The translations under genes were made by a program, and so were the position numbers. Source: JAIUZI01 sp041594355 (lineage in GTDB: Bacteria > Pseudomonadota > Alphaproteobacteria > Rhodobacterales > Rhodobacteraceae). From it: a stretch of 10,615 bases of DNA. How positions within the stretch are numbered: the first letter of the stretch is position 1; each line of letters opens with the position of its first letter. This document shows, piece by piece, positions 1-6,602 of the stretch. Under the pieces are notes generated by a model. It was not told where the DNA came from. It saw nothing but the letters and a program-made list of their open reading frames with translations, and searched no databases. Where the stretch lies: assembly GCA_041594355.1 (NCBI GenBank), contig JBFHMM010000137.1:1-10615 (forward strand), given 5' to 3'.

Positions 1-61
1 CCGCTCCACACACCGGCGAAGATCAGGTACAAAAGACCGGGCAACAAGAGGCAGAGCACTG

Positions 62-532
62 ATGAAACGGGCCACCAGATCCGCCTGCGCGGCGCTGATC
101 GCGGCATCCCTCGCGGGGCCGGCCACCGCCGGACCGGACCGGCTGTCCTTTCTGATCGGATCGGAACATATCGGCGCGACCCGCCCGTTCGAAGAGGTCA
201 ACCCGGGAGTCTTCGTCACCTGGACCAACCTTTTGTGGCGCGGCAATCTCGACCTCACGGCGGGGGCCTTCCGCAACAGCTATGGCGACGGATCGCTCGC
301 GGTTACCACCGCCTATCCCTTTGTCCGCACGGAAAACTGGGGGCTCGAAGTCTTTGGCGGGCTGGCTTGGTATCCCGGCAACGGCAACCAGTTCAGCCAT
401 TCCGCCGGCGATGTCGTGCCGCTGGCCGGGTTGCAGGCGCGCTATCGCAACGTCTTTGTCCAGGCGATCCCGTCGGGCGGCAACAGCGTCGACGCGGTGA
501 TGAGCTTCGGGCTGACCTTCGCGCTGGACTGA
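62..532 (+). CDS. Small secreted, probably outer-membrane beta-barrel protein of unknown function
   Basis: The 156-residue product begins with a typical Sec signal peptide: a basic start (MKRATR), an alanine-rich hydrophobic stretch, and a likely cleavage near residues 22-24 (PATAG). The mature part is rich in alternating hydrophobic, glycine and aromatic residues (for example VFVTWTNLLW at 50-59 and a GVF/AGAF pattern), and it ends in a hydrophobic strand, FGLTFALD. This suits a small beta-barrel or beta-sandwich envelope protein. The segment around NPGVFVTW and GAFRNSYGDGS recalls small outer-membrane proteins related to acyloxyacyl hydrolases or phage-like barrels, but I see no catalytic motif and assign no function. 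An AAGAGG-like ribosome binding site lies about 12 bases before the ATG. The gene converges on the L,D-transpeptidase, only 18 bases away. Confidence 0.8.
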   Translation: MKRATRSACAALIAASLAGPATAGPDRLSFLIGSEHIGATRPFEEVNPGVFVTWTNLLWRGNLDLTAGAFRNSYGDGSLAVTTAYPFVRTENWGLEVFGGLAWYPGNGNQFSHSAGDVVPLAGLQARYRNVFVQAIPSGGNSVDAVMSFGLTFALD

Positions 533-549
533 CCGTCCTCGCGGGTCAG
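529..549. terminator. Possible shared hairpin between convergent genes
   Basis: CTGACC at 529-534 pairs perfectly with GGTCAG at 544-549 around a 9-base loop. It overlaps the stop codon of the upstream plus-strand gene and abuts the stop of the minus-strand transpeptidase at 551. The placement suits a bidirectional terminator, but no run of T follows on either strand, so this is weak. Confidence 0.3.
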
Positions 550-550
550 A

Positions 551-1150
551 TTACAGCAGGCGCACCTGCGTGCCGATCTTGACCATTGGGTACAGCTCTT
601 CGACATGCTGGTTATAGAGGCCGATGCAGCCCGACGACGACTGCCGCCCGATCTTGCGGGTGTCATGGGTGCCATGCACCAGGTAGGCGGGCCAGTCGAG
701 ATACATCGCACGGGTGCCCAGCGGGTTTCCGGGGCCGCCCTCCATGAACTGTGGCAGGCTCGGGTCGCGTTCGCGCATCGACTCGGTCGGGGTCCAGCGC
801 GGGTTCTCTGCCTTGCGCACCACCTCGGTATAACCGCGCTTGGTCAGTTCCTCGGTCATCGGCACCGATGAGGGGTACAGCCGGTAGGTCACGTCGTCGG
901 GACCCCAGTAATGCACCGCCCGGCTGGTGATATCGGCCAGCAGACAGCCGTCGCCCAGCCGCTCAAAGTGATCCTGCCAGCGCTGCTGGCTGAAGGACGA
1001 GATGTTGCGGCGCACCGGGATCTGGGTCTCGATGGTCTCTTCCTCGGTGGGAAAGGCATCGGTCGATTGCGCGCGCAGCAGCGTCGGGGTGGCCAGCGTG
1101 GCGACTGCGCCAATCAGCGCGCGGCGGCGGGTCATGCGGGATAGGGACAT
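551..1150 (-). CDS. Tat-exported L,D-transpeptidase (YkuD fold)
   Basis: The 199-residue product is likely to cross-link peptidoglycan stem peptides (3-3 links) or attach proteins to the wall in the periplasm. A twin-arginine signal is visible (TRRRALIGA, residues 7-15) followed by a hydrophobic stretch and a possible cleavage after LLRAQ. The C-terminal half carries the YkuD active site: His159 in HGTHD and the nucleophile Cys175 in SSSGCIGL. In the textbook motif the residue two before the Cys is His (SHGC); here it is Ser, a variant common in this enzyme class. The start at 1150 puts the Tat signal at the N terminus and has a GAGG ribosome binding site; a longer reading to 1246 adds residues that do not resemble a signal. 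The region at 60-150 shows no other domain I recognise. The substrate is not determinable from the sequence. Confidence 0.9.
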   Translation of the reverse strand: MSLSRMTRRRALIGAVATLATPTLLRAQSTDAFPTEEETIETQIPVRRNISSFSQQRWQDHFERLGDGCLLADITSRAVHYWGPDDVTYRLYPSSVPMTEELTKRGYTEVVRKAENPRWTPTESMRERDPSLPQFMEGGPGNPLGTRAMYLDWPAYLVHGTHDTRKIGRQSSSGCIGLYNQHVEELYPMVKIGTQVRLL

Positions 1151-1273
1151 GTCTCGGACCTCGGTCGGAATTCTGCACGGAGTCGGTGATACCGCGATTT
1201 GATGCCCAGTTCCAGATGGCAGTCGCGCCCGCGCACCCGGTCTCACGCAAATGTCAGGCGCGGTGGGCAGGGA

Positions 1274-1693
1274 TCAGGCGGTCTGCGCCAGCATTTCGGC
1301 GAAACTGCGCTCGCGTTGGCCCAGGATCTCCAGCGCGCCCGCCTCGGTCTGCTGGATCAGCGGCACCACCGACCGCATCGGCTCCCACGACTGCAGGATC
1401 ATCCGCGCCATGCCATAGCTCAGCTTGTTCGGCGCATAATAGACCAGCAGCGTCTGCGCTCCGCCCTCGACAAAGGTGTCGGCCTTGGCCGCCTGCAGCG
1501 CCATGATCTTGGCATAGTCCTTTTCCATCCCGGTGATCTGCGCCAGATCGACCAGCTGTTTCTGGCCCGGTTTCCGGTCCGGGTGCTGCGCATATTCGGC
1601 AAAGGCGGCAAAGCTGTCGTCCAACTTGGCAAAGCCTTCATAACGGACATAGACCAACCCGCGATTGGGCAGGATGCAAAAGGACACAGGCAT
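1274..1693 (-). CDS. Conserved small cytoplasmic protein, SpoIIAA/STAS-like fold possible
   Basis: The product is 139 residues with no signal peptide or membrane segment. It begins MPVSFCILPN, and an AGGAG ribosome binding site lies 9 bases upstream, which decides this start. A longer reading to 1756 would run through the upstream terminator hairpin and is unlikely. The pattern of alternating beta strands and helices (VYVRYEGFAK, a helix with YAQHPD, KQLVDLAQI, a helix, TLLVYY, and a long C-terminal helix) resembles small SpoIIAA-like or STAS-like proteins often annotated as hypothetical in roseobacters. This is a fold guess only; I see no catalytic residues. It lies downstream of mmsA on the same strand with a terminator between them, so any co-expression with mmsA would need read-through. 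Confidence 0.75.
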   Translation of the reverse strand: MPVSFCILPNRGLVYVRYEGFAKLDDSFAAFAEYAQHPDRKPGQKQLVDLAQITGMEKDYAKIMALQAAKADTFVEGGAQTLLVYYAPNKLSYGMARMILQSWEPMRSVVPLIQQTEAGALEILGQRERSFAEMLAQTA

Positions 1694-1711
1694 CGGAAAC
1701 CGCTCCTGAAG

Positions 1712-1743
1712 AAAAGAAAAAGCCCGGCGTGGGGACGCCGGAC
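1712..1743 (-). terminator. Rho-independent terminator of mmsA
   Basis: Read on the minus strand, a 9-bp GC-rich stem (GTCCGGCGT with ACGCCGGGC, one wobble pair) around a CCCC loop is followed directly by TTTTTCTTTTC. This is a textbook intrinsic terminator. It lies 29 bases past the mmsA stop and just before the ribosome binding site (1703-1707) of the next gene on that strand, so it could also act as an attenuator in that gene's leader. Confidence 0.88.
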
Positions 1744-1771
1744 TCTCAGTAAACATGTATGTATGCTAATA

Positions 1772-3271
1772 TCAATCCATAGGTTTGAAGTTGAATTCGC
1801 CGCCCTCGCGAATGCCCGACGGCCAGCGCGAGGTGATCGTCTTGGTCCGGGTGTAAAACTTGAACGCGTCCGGCCCGTGCTGGTTCAGATCGCCGAATGC
1901 CGATTTCTTCCAGCCGCCAAAGGTGTGATAGGCCAGCGGCACCGGGATCGGCACGTTGATGCCTACCATGCCAATGTTGATCCGGTTGGCGAAATCGCGC
2001 GCCGTGTCGCCATCGCGGGTAAAGATCGCGGTGCCGTTGCCATACTCATGGTCCATCGCCAGCTTCAGCGCCTCTTCGTAGTTCTGCGCGCGCACCGTCG
2101 ACAGGACCGGGCCAAAGATCTCCTGAGTATAGATGTCCATGTCCGGCGTCACCTTGTCGAACAGATGCGCCCCGACAAAGAACCCGTCCTCGTAGCCTTG
2201 CAGGCTGAAATCGCGGCCGTCCACGACCAGTTCCGCGCCCTGATCCACGCCCGACTGCACCAGCCCGAGGATCTTTTCCTTGGCCGCCGCTGTCACCACC
2301 GGGCCATAGTCCACATCGTTACCCGCGGTATAGGGGCCGACTTTCAACTTCTCGATGCGCGGCACCAGCTTCTCGATCAGCGCGTCCGCGGTGGCCTCGC
2401 CCACCGGCACCGCGACCGAAATCGCCATACAGCGTTCGCCCGCCGCGCCGTAACCGGCGCCGACCAGCGCGTCGGCGGCCTGGTCCAGATCCGCATCCGG
2501 CATCACGATCATATGGTTCTTGGCACCACCGAAACACTGCACCCGTTTGCCGTTGGCGCAACCGGTGCCATAGATGTATTCGGCAATCGGGGTCGAGCCG
2601 ACAAAACCCACCGACTGGATCGTCGGATGATGCAGGATCGCGTCCACCGCTTCCTTGTCGCCGTTGACCACCTGCAGGATGCCTTTGGGCAGCCCGGCCT
2701 CTTCCATCAGCTCGGCCAGCATCAGCGGCACCGAGGGGTCGCGTTCCGACGGCTTGAGGATAAAGGCGTTGCCGCAGGCGATGGCGGGCGCGAACATCCA
2801 CATCGGGATCATGGCCGGAAAGTTGAACGGGGTAATCCCTGCGGTCACGCCCAGCGCCTGGCGCATCGAATACATGTCGATGCCGGGCCCGGCGCTGTCG
2901 GTGAATTCACCCTTCAGCATCTGCGGCGCGCCGATGCAGTATTCCACCACTTCAAGACCGCGCTGCACGTCACCTGCCGCATCGGGCAGGGTCTTGCCAT
3001 GCTCGCGGCTCAGCGCCTCGGCCAGCTTGTCCATGTCGCGGTTCAGCAGGTCGACGAATTTCATCAGCACGCGGGCCCGGCGCTGCGGGTTGGTCGCGGC
3101 CCAGCCCGGTTGCGCGTTGGCGGCCACATCGACGGCAAAGGCCATCTCTTCGGCATTGGCCAGAGGCACCTTGGCCTGCACTTCGCCGGTTGCGGGGTTA
3201 TACACATCGGCAAAGCGGCCAGATTGGCCTTTGACATGGGCGCCGTTGATGTAGTGGGTCAGTTCTTGCAT
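1772..3271 (-). CDS. mmsA: Methylmalonate-semialdehyde dehydrogenase (CoA-acylating)
   Basis: The 499-residue ALDH6-type enzyme oxidises methylmalonate semialdehyde (and malonate semialdehyde) with NAD+ and coenzyme A to propionyl-CoA (or acetyl-CoA) and CO2. This is the last step of valine degradation and is also used for inositol and thymine catabolism. Visible motifs are FNFP (149-152) and KPSE (173-176) of the cofactor site, GFVGST (222-227) of the Rossmann loop, and catalytic Cys281 in GERCMA. At the position of the usual ALDH general base (ELGGK) the protein has FGGAKNH, the glutamate replacement typical of this CoA-dependent class. The length matches the family. The start is MQELTHYING, with a strong GGAGGAG ribosome binding site; a 31-residue upstream extension is not conserved-looking. 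It diverges from a LysR-type regulator, a frequent arrangement for catabolic genes, so that regulator is the likely controller. A terminator follows the gene. Confidence 0.96.
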   Translation of the reverse strand: MQELTHYINGAHVKGQSGRFADVYNPATGEVQAKVPLANAEEMAFAVDVAANAQPGWAATNPQRRARVLMKFVDLLNRDMDKLAEALSREHGKTLPDAAGDVQRGLEVVEYCIGAPQMLKGEFTDSAGPGIDMYSMRQALGVTAGITPFNFPAMIPMWMFAPAIACGNAFILKPSERDPSVPLMLAELMEEAGLPKGILQVVNGDKEAVDAILHHPTIQSVGFVGSTPIAEYIYGTGCANGKRVQCFGGAKNHMIVMPDADLDQAADALVGAGYGAAGERCMAISVAVPVGEATADALIEKLVPRIEKLKVGPYTAGNDVDYGPVVTAAAKEKILGLVQSGVDQGAELVVDGRDFSLQGYEDGFFVGAHLFDKVTPDMDIYTQEIFGPVLSTVRAQNYEEALKLAMDHEYGNGTAIFTRDGDTARDFANRINIGMVGINVPIPVPLAYHTFGGWKKSAFGDLNQHGPDAFKFYTRTKTITSRWPSGIREGGEFNFKPMD

Positions 3272-3315
3272 CGGATCACTCCTCCAGAAAACTTTGCCGA
3301 CAGGATAGGCTTGCA

Positions 3316-3345
3316 ATAATTCCATGAACAGGGGCAAGATTTCAA
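3316..3345 (-). promoter_or_regulatory. Candidate mmsA promoter
   Basis: On the minus strand TTGAAA (3340-3345) matches 5 of 6 bases of a -35 box, and AATTAT (3316-3321) matches 4 of 6 of a -10 box, with an 18-base spacer. It lies in the 131-base divergent space between mmsA and the LysR gene, about 45 bases before the mmsA start. CTTGC and GCAAG arms (about 3310-3337) bracket part of it and may be a LysR site. No T-N11-A box is certain. Confidence 0.4.
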
Positions 3346-3402
3346 AAAGGCTTTGCAGTTTCACAAGGGGTAACCGCGCGGCCTTAAAAACGGGGGAGGG
3401 AC

Positions 3403-4299
3403 ATGGATCCGAACTGGGACGATATGAAGATCTTTCTCGCGGTGGCCCGCGAAGAAAGCCTGTCCGGTGCCGGACGCGTGCTGAAACTGGACCCGGCCAC
3501 CGTCGGCCGCCGCATTGCCCGGCTCGAAGAGGCGGTGGCGACGCCGCTTTTCGTGAAATCGCCGCAGGGCTACGCCCTCAGCGCCGCCGGCGACCGGCTG
3601 CTGACGCATGGCGAACAGGCCGAACAGGCAATGCGCGCCGCGACCGAGGCGTTGACCGGCCCCTCCGACAGCCTCTCCGGCCAGATCCGCATCGGTGCCC
3701 CCGACGGCTGCGCCAACTACCTGCTGCCGCAGGTCTGCGCCCAGATCGGCGCCGCCAACCCCGATCTCGACATCCAGATCGTCGCCCTGCCGCGGGTGGT
3801 CAACCTGTCGCGGCGCGAGGCCGACATGGCAATCACCGTCAGCCCGCCCTCCGCCGGTCAACTGCTGGTGCAGAAAATCACCGATTACCGGCTGCACCTG
3901 GTCGCCGCCCGGCGCTACCTGCGCGACACCCCCCCGATTAAAACGCTCGACGATCTGCGCGGGCGGCGGATGATCGGCTATATCCCCGACATGATCTTTG
4001 ATGCCGAACTGGACTACCTCGGCGATCTCGGGGTGGAACGGGTGGCGCTGGCCTCCAACTCGGTGCCGGTCCAGCTGAAAATGGCGGTGCAGGGGGCGGG
4101 GATTTGTGTCGCGCACGACTTCTCGCTGCCCTCGCACCGGCCCCTGCGCAAACTGCTGACCGACGACATCAGCCTGACCCGCGCCTTCTACATGGTGCGC
4201 CATCAGGGAGATCAGCGCAGCGAACGCCTGAACCGCTTTGCCGATGCGCTTTGCTGCGGCATCCGCGATGAAGTGGCGCGGCTTGAAGCGCTGACTTGA
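3403..4299 (+). CDS. LysR-type transcriptional regulator, likely of mmsA
   Basis: The 298-residue protein has the LysR N-terminal winged helix-turn-helix at about residues 7-64 (FLAVAREESLSGAGRVL, then PATVGRRIARLEE, then TPLFVKSPQGYALSAAG). An effector-binding domain of the periplasmic-binding-protein fold covers about residues 92-295. The length is normal for the family. The ribosome binding site GGGGGAGGG lies just before the ATG. It is transcribed divergently from mmsA across 131 bases, the usual arrangement for a LysR regulator and its target, so control of branched-chain amino acid or inositol catabolism is a sensible inference. The effector cannot be read from sequence. It was chosen over an overlapping minus-strand frame because of the clear LysR motifs. 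Confidence 0.93.
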   Translation: MDPNWDDMKIFLAVAREESLSGAGRVLKLDPATVGRRIARLEEAVATPLFVKSPQGYALSAAGDRLLTHGEQAEQAMRAATEALTGPSDSLSGQIRIGAPDGCANYLLPQVCAQIGAANPDLDIQIVALPRVVNLSRREADMAITVSPPSAGQLLVQKITDYRLHLVAARRYLRDTPPIKTLDDLRGRRMIGYIPDMIFDAELDYLGDLGVERVALASNSVPVQLKMAVQGAGICVAHDFSLPSHRPLRKLLTDDISLTRAFYMVRHQGDQRSERLNRFADALCCGIRDEVARLEALT

Positions 4300-4308
4300 C
4301 TTGCTCTC

Positions 4309-4348
4309 TTATTGCGGCAACGCTTTGTTTAACGGAAGATTATTGCGG
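4309..4348. repeat. 9-base direct repeat before the CBS-domain gene
   Basis: TTATTGCGG occurs at 4309-4317 and again at 4340-4348, exactly 31 bases apart (about three helical turns). The second copy partly forms the GGAGG ribosome binding site region of the CBS gene. It could be a paired operator or chance. Confidence 0.4.
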
Positions 4349-4359
4349 AGGCCCAAGGG

Positions 4360-4797
4360 ATGCTCGTTCAACTGATTCTCAAATCCAAGGCCAGCGCCGG
4401 CGTTGAAACGGTCCCCTCGTCGGCCAGCGTCGCCGACGCGGCTGCCATCCTGGCGGAAAAGGGGATCGGCACCGTGGTCGTGTCAGACGACGGCGGCGAA
4501 ACTGCGGCCGGCATCCTGTCGGAACGCGACATCGTGCGTGAACTGGCCAAGTCCGGCGGCGGCTGCCTGTCGAAACCGGTGGGCGACTACATGACCCGCG
4601 ACCTGGTCACCTGCACCAGCCAGACCAATGTCGAAGAGGTGCTGCAGCAGATGACCCAGGGCCGCTTCCGCCACGTGCCCGTGATCGAAGACGGCAAGAT
4701 GGTCGGCCTGGTCTCGATTGGCGACGTCGTCAAGGCGCAGTTGAGCCAGCTGGCAATGGAAAAAGACGCCCTACAAGGCATGATCATGGGGCACTGA
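4360..4797 (+). CDS. Tandem CBS-domain protein
   Basis: The 145-residue soluble protein consists of little more than two CBS domains, at about residues 9-67 (with VADAAAILAEKGIGTVVV and GILSERDIVR) and 75-133 (with VGDYMTRDLVTC, VEEVLQQMTQGRFRHVPVIEDGKMVG and SIGDVV). Such stand-alone pairs bind adenine nucleotides such as AMP, ATP or NAD and pass an energy signal to partners; the partner here is unknown. Single small CBS-pair proteins of this length are common in alphaproteobacteria. A GGAGG ribosome binding site lies ahead of the ATG, and the gene is followed 93 bases later by coaD on the same strand. An operon with coaD is possible but not shown. Confidence 0.93.
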   Translation: MLVQLILKSKASAGVETVPSSASVADAAAILAEKGIGTVVVSDDGGETAAGILSERDIVRELAKSGGGCLSKPVGDYMTRDLVTCTSQTNVEEVLQQMTQGRFRHVPVIEDGKMVGLVSIGDVVKAQLSQLAMEKDALQGMIMGH

Positions 4798-4825
4798 GGC
4801 CCGCCAATCCCAAAGCCTTAGCTTG

Positions 4826-4857
4826 CTTGCAATTTGCGGCACGGTCGTGTTTGCAAG
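4826..4857. promoter_or_regulatory. Inverted repeat upstream of coaD
   Basis: CTTGCAA (4826-4832) and TTGCAAG (4851-4857) form a perfect 7-bp inverted repeat with an 18-base spacer, in the 93-base gap between the CBS gene and coaD. It could be an operator or hairpin; no protein can be named. Confidence 0.3.
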
Positions 4858-4890
4858 GCGCAGCATTGACGGCCAAACCAGGAGACAGCC

Positions 4891-5385
4891 ATGCGCACCG
4901 CGCTTTATCCCGGGACATTTGACCCGATCACCCACGGGCACATCGACATCATCCGCCGCGGCGCGGCGCTGGTCGACAAACTGGTGATCGGTGTCGCCAT
5001 CAACCGGGACAAGGGGCCGCTCTTCAGCCTTGAGGAACGGGTCGAGATGATCGAGGTCGAATGCGGCAAGCTCGGCGAGCAGACCGGCACCGAGATTATC
5101 GTCCATCCGTTCGAAAACCTTCTGATCGACTGTGCCCACGATGTCGGCGCCCAGATCATCGTGCGCGGTCTGCGCGCGGTTGCGGACTTCGAATACGAAT
5201 ACCAGATGGTCGGTATGAACCGCGTTCTCGACGACAGCGTCGAAACCGTGTTCCTCATGGCCGAGGCCAAGCATCAGGCCATCGCCTCCAAGCTGGTCAA
5301 GGAAATCGCCCGCCTCGGCGGCGACGTATCGAACTTCGTGACCCCATTGGTCAACGAACGCCTGTTGCAGAAACTGGGGCGGTAG
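4891..5385 (+). CDS. coaD: Pantetheine-phosphate adenylyltransferase
   Basis: The enzyme joins ATP and 4'-phosphopantetheine to give dephospho-CoA and pyrophosphate, the penultimate step of coenzyme A biosynthesis in the cytoplasm. The 164-residue length is normal. The nucleotidyltransferase motif GTFDPITHGHID (8-19) contains the T/HxGH signature, with His17. The second family block, RGLRAVADFEYEYQM (92-106), is complete. Near residues 130-140 the sequence is AIASKLVKEIA, where the E. coli enzyme has ISSS; this form is common in Rhodobacterales and is not a defect. An AGGAG ribosome binding site lies about 8 bases before the ATG. The insertion of the prophage lies about 210 bases downstream and leaves the gene intact. 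Confidence 0.97.
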   Translation: MRTALYPGTFDPITHGHIDIIRRGAALVDKLVIGVAINRDKGPLFSLEERVEMIEVECGKLGEQTGTEIIVHPFENLLIDCAHDVGAQIIVRGLRAVADFEYEYQMVGMNRVLDDSVETVFLMAEAKHQAIASKLVKEIARLGGDVSNFVTPLVNERLLQKLGR

Positions 5386-5475
5386 CCCCGCAACCCGCGC
5401 CCCTTCCCGCGTATCCGGGCTGCTCCCGCCAGGTCTTTCGGCATCAAAGATGCCTCGCGCCCTGTTGGGCCCGGC

Positions 5476-5499
5476 AGCGCGTGGGTAAACCCGCGCGCT
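5476..5499 (+). terminator. Strong hairpin downstream of coaD
   Basis: An 11-bp arm (5476-5486) pairs with 5489-5499, with one G-T wobble (arms AGCGCGTGGGT and ACCCGCGCGCT). This is the strongest stem in the coaD downstream region and is followed by a CT-rich stretch (CCTTTCATCTCTT). It is a probable coaD terminator, though the T-run is short. Confidence 0.55.
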
Positions 5500-5537
5500 G
5501 CGCCCGCGCGCCCTTTCATCTCTTCGGTAAATACTTC

Positions 5538-5574
5538 GGGGGTGAGGCCCCCAGGCCGAGGGGGCAGCGCCCCC
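5538..5574. repeat. Pair of GC-rich hairpins, probable host intergenic repeat
   Basis: GGGGG/CCCCC (5538-5552) and a perfect GGGGGC-AGC-GCCCCC hairpin (5560-5574) stand next to each other. GC-rich paired hairpins of this style, preceded by a GGTAAATAC-like stretch, are familiar between roseobacter genes. This block marks the last clearly host-like sequence before the prophage. From coaD to the repressor gene (5386-5794) there is otherwise no gene, only these hairpins and the prophage left end. Confidence 0.5.
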
Positions 5575-5608
5575 TGTTACAGCCGCACCCGTGAGCTATG
5601 ACGGCTTG

Positions 5609-5691
5609 CAGCCGGTTTGATACCCCCAAAAAACCTCGCCCTAATAAAATCAATGGGTTAGGTGGCCAGATTTTCAGCTGGTTTGATACCC
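5609..5691 (+). repeat. End-type repeats at the prophage left border (candidate transposase sites)
   Basis: CAGCCGGTTTGATACCC (5609-5625) and CAGCTGGTTTGATACCC (5675-5691) differ at one base of 17 and are 66 bases apart. A looser third copy may lie at 5704-5723 (CAGTCCGATACTCGCCC). Mu ends carry several transposase-binding sites of this type (L1-L3), so these are the probable binding sites for the missing transposase. They sit where Mu-like prophages carry them. Confidence 0.65.
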
Positions 5692-5699
5692 TTTGGGTA
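5687..5699. promoter_or_regulatory. Perfect palindrome inside the second end repeat
   Basis: TACCCTTTGGGTA is a perfect 5-bp inverted repeat around TTT. Its TACCC/GGGTA arms are the same as the outer ends of the repressor operators at 6342-6379. It could be an extra repressor site overlapping a transposase site, or chance. The link is inference. Confidence 0.35.
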
Positions 5700-5794
5700 A
5701 ACTCAGTCCGATACTCGCCCAAACGCGAAAATTTGTTCAATGATTTCAGGGGGGTCTATTCGAAGGTTGGGCGCCCAGACGCCACACGCCACGC

Positions 5795-6322
5795 CTACTT
5801 TTCATCGGTTTCGTCGGCCCTAATACGGTCCATTCTATCCCTTAGAATTTCGCCCAGACGTTCCCTTGATGAATGGTTCCATTCCAAGAGCTCTTGCCGA
5901 GTAATACCTTGGGAGGCGAGTTCTCTGGCCTTTTCGCCAACACGCACTCCCACGTCAGCTGCCCATTCTTCCGGTGTCAGCCGAAGGATCTCTTCGCCTT
6001 CAAAAATCGCGCGGTCACCACGTGAGTGATAGCGCAAGAGTGTTTCAAAGTAGGACAGAGCAACTCGTTCCGCGGCCATGGCCGAAATCAGTTCTGTCCC
6101 TTCGCCCACAAGGTCTGCCCCAGTTGCCAGCCAGTCGAGTGAAACACCAAGCCCCTTTGAGAGAGCAAGAAGTGCTTCAAAACCCGGTAAATTGGCCCCA
6201 TTGCGCAACATGTACTTGTCCAAAGTGCGCTTGGGAATTCCGGTGCGCTCAGCCATGTCTGCAACAGTCCAACCTTGCCGCTCACGAAGCGACCTGAGCC
6301 GCGCTGCTAAATCCTCAGACAT
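5795..6322 (-). CDS. Phage-type HTH repressor (immunity repressor)
   Basis: The 175-residue protein has a lambda-cro/XRE-type helix-turn-helix at residues 6-65 (recognition region TVADMAERTGIPKRTLDKYM, residues 19-38). The C-terminal 100 residues are largely helical and charged, rich in Glu and Arg. There is no Ala-Gly cleavage site or S24 peptidase Ser/Lys dyad, so it is not a LexA/CI-type self-cleaving repressor; oligomerisation through the C-terminal part is the likely role. It occupies the place of the Mu c repressor, at the left end, divergent from the early genes. The ribosome binding site AAGGGA lies 9 bases before the ATG, and a near-consensus -10 box (TAAAAT, minus strand, 6338-6343) lies upstream, overlapping the operator, which suggests autoregulation. 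It shows no frameshift and looks functional. Confidence 0.85.
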   Translation of the reverse strand: MSEDLAARLRSLRERQGWTVADMAERTGIPKRTLDKYMLRNGANLPGFEALLALSKGLGVSLDWLATGADLVGEGTELISAMAAERVALSYFETLLRYHSRGDRAIFEGEEILRLTPEEWAADVGVRVGEKARELASQGITRQELLEWNHSSRERLGEILRDRMDRIRADETDEK

Positions 6323-6341
6323 CGCATTCGTCCCTTGATTT

Positions 6342-6379
6342 TACCCAAAAATGGAATGCTTTTGTTCCAAAATTGGGTA
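6342..6379. promoter_or_regulatory. Divergent operators between repressor and Ner-like gene
   Basis: TACCCAAAAATGGAA (6342-6356) and TTCCAAAATTGGGTA (6365-6379) are inverted copies of one site; the reverse complement of the second matches the first at 12 of 15 bases. Centres are 23 bases apart, about two helical turns, so bound proteins would face the same side. The first overlaps a -10-like TAAAAT of the leftward repressor gene. The arrangement suits a repressor or Ner switch controlling both directions. Confidence 0.6.
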
Positions 6380-6404
6380 TTTTCCGTACTTCACGAGGGT
6401 GGCA

Positions 6405-6602
6405 ATGCCAGCGCAAAACGTCCAGAGAAACAACAAAGTTCGCGCGGCGTTCGTGTCTCGTGGAACCAGTTTTCATGCTTGGTGTAGGGCGCAAGGCATC
6501 GACCCTCACAATGCTAGGAAGGCAGTTTTGGAAATATGGTCGGGACCAAAGGCCGCTGACATAGTTGAAAAAATCGAAGCAGAACTAGACGAGAAAATCT
6601 AA
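6405..6602 (+). CDS. Small DNA-binding protein in the Ner position
   Basis: The 65-residue product (MPAQNVQRNN...) contains a short helical, HTH-like core: VRAAFVSRGTSFHAWCRAQGI, then a second helix with RKAVLEI and KAADIVEKIEAEL. It lies between the operators and the transposase, exactly where Mu has ner, the negative regulator of early transcription. The family match is by position and size, not strong sequence identity. The start at 6405 has a GAGGG ribosome binding site 5 bases upstream; the longer reading from 6351 would begin inside an operator. Its TAA stop overlaps the transposase ATG by one base (TAATG), so translation is probably coupled. Confidence 0.65.
   Translation: MPAQNVQRNNKVRAAFVSRGTSFHAWCRAQGIDPHNARKAVLEIWSGPKAADIVEKIEAELDEKI

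Noticed and set aside
1199..3319. Very long plus-strand frame (706 codons) opposite mmsA
   Set aside because: It is antisense to mmsA, whose motifs and ribosome binding site are clear. The translation is low-complexity His/Arg/Gln-rich, typical of a shadow frame in GC-rich DNA.
3361..4203. Long minus-strand frame opposite the LysR gene
   Set aside because: The LysR helix-turn-helix and ribosome binding site on the other strand are convincing, and this frame shows no domain.
5131..5385. coaD possibly damaged because IASK replaces ISSS
   Set aside because: The IASK/IASR form is usual in Rhodobacterales PPAT, and all other motifs and the length are intact.
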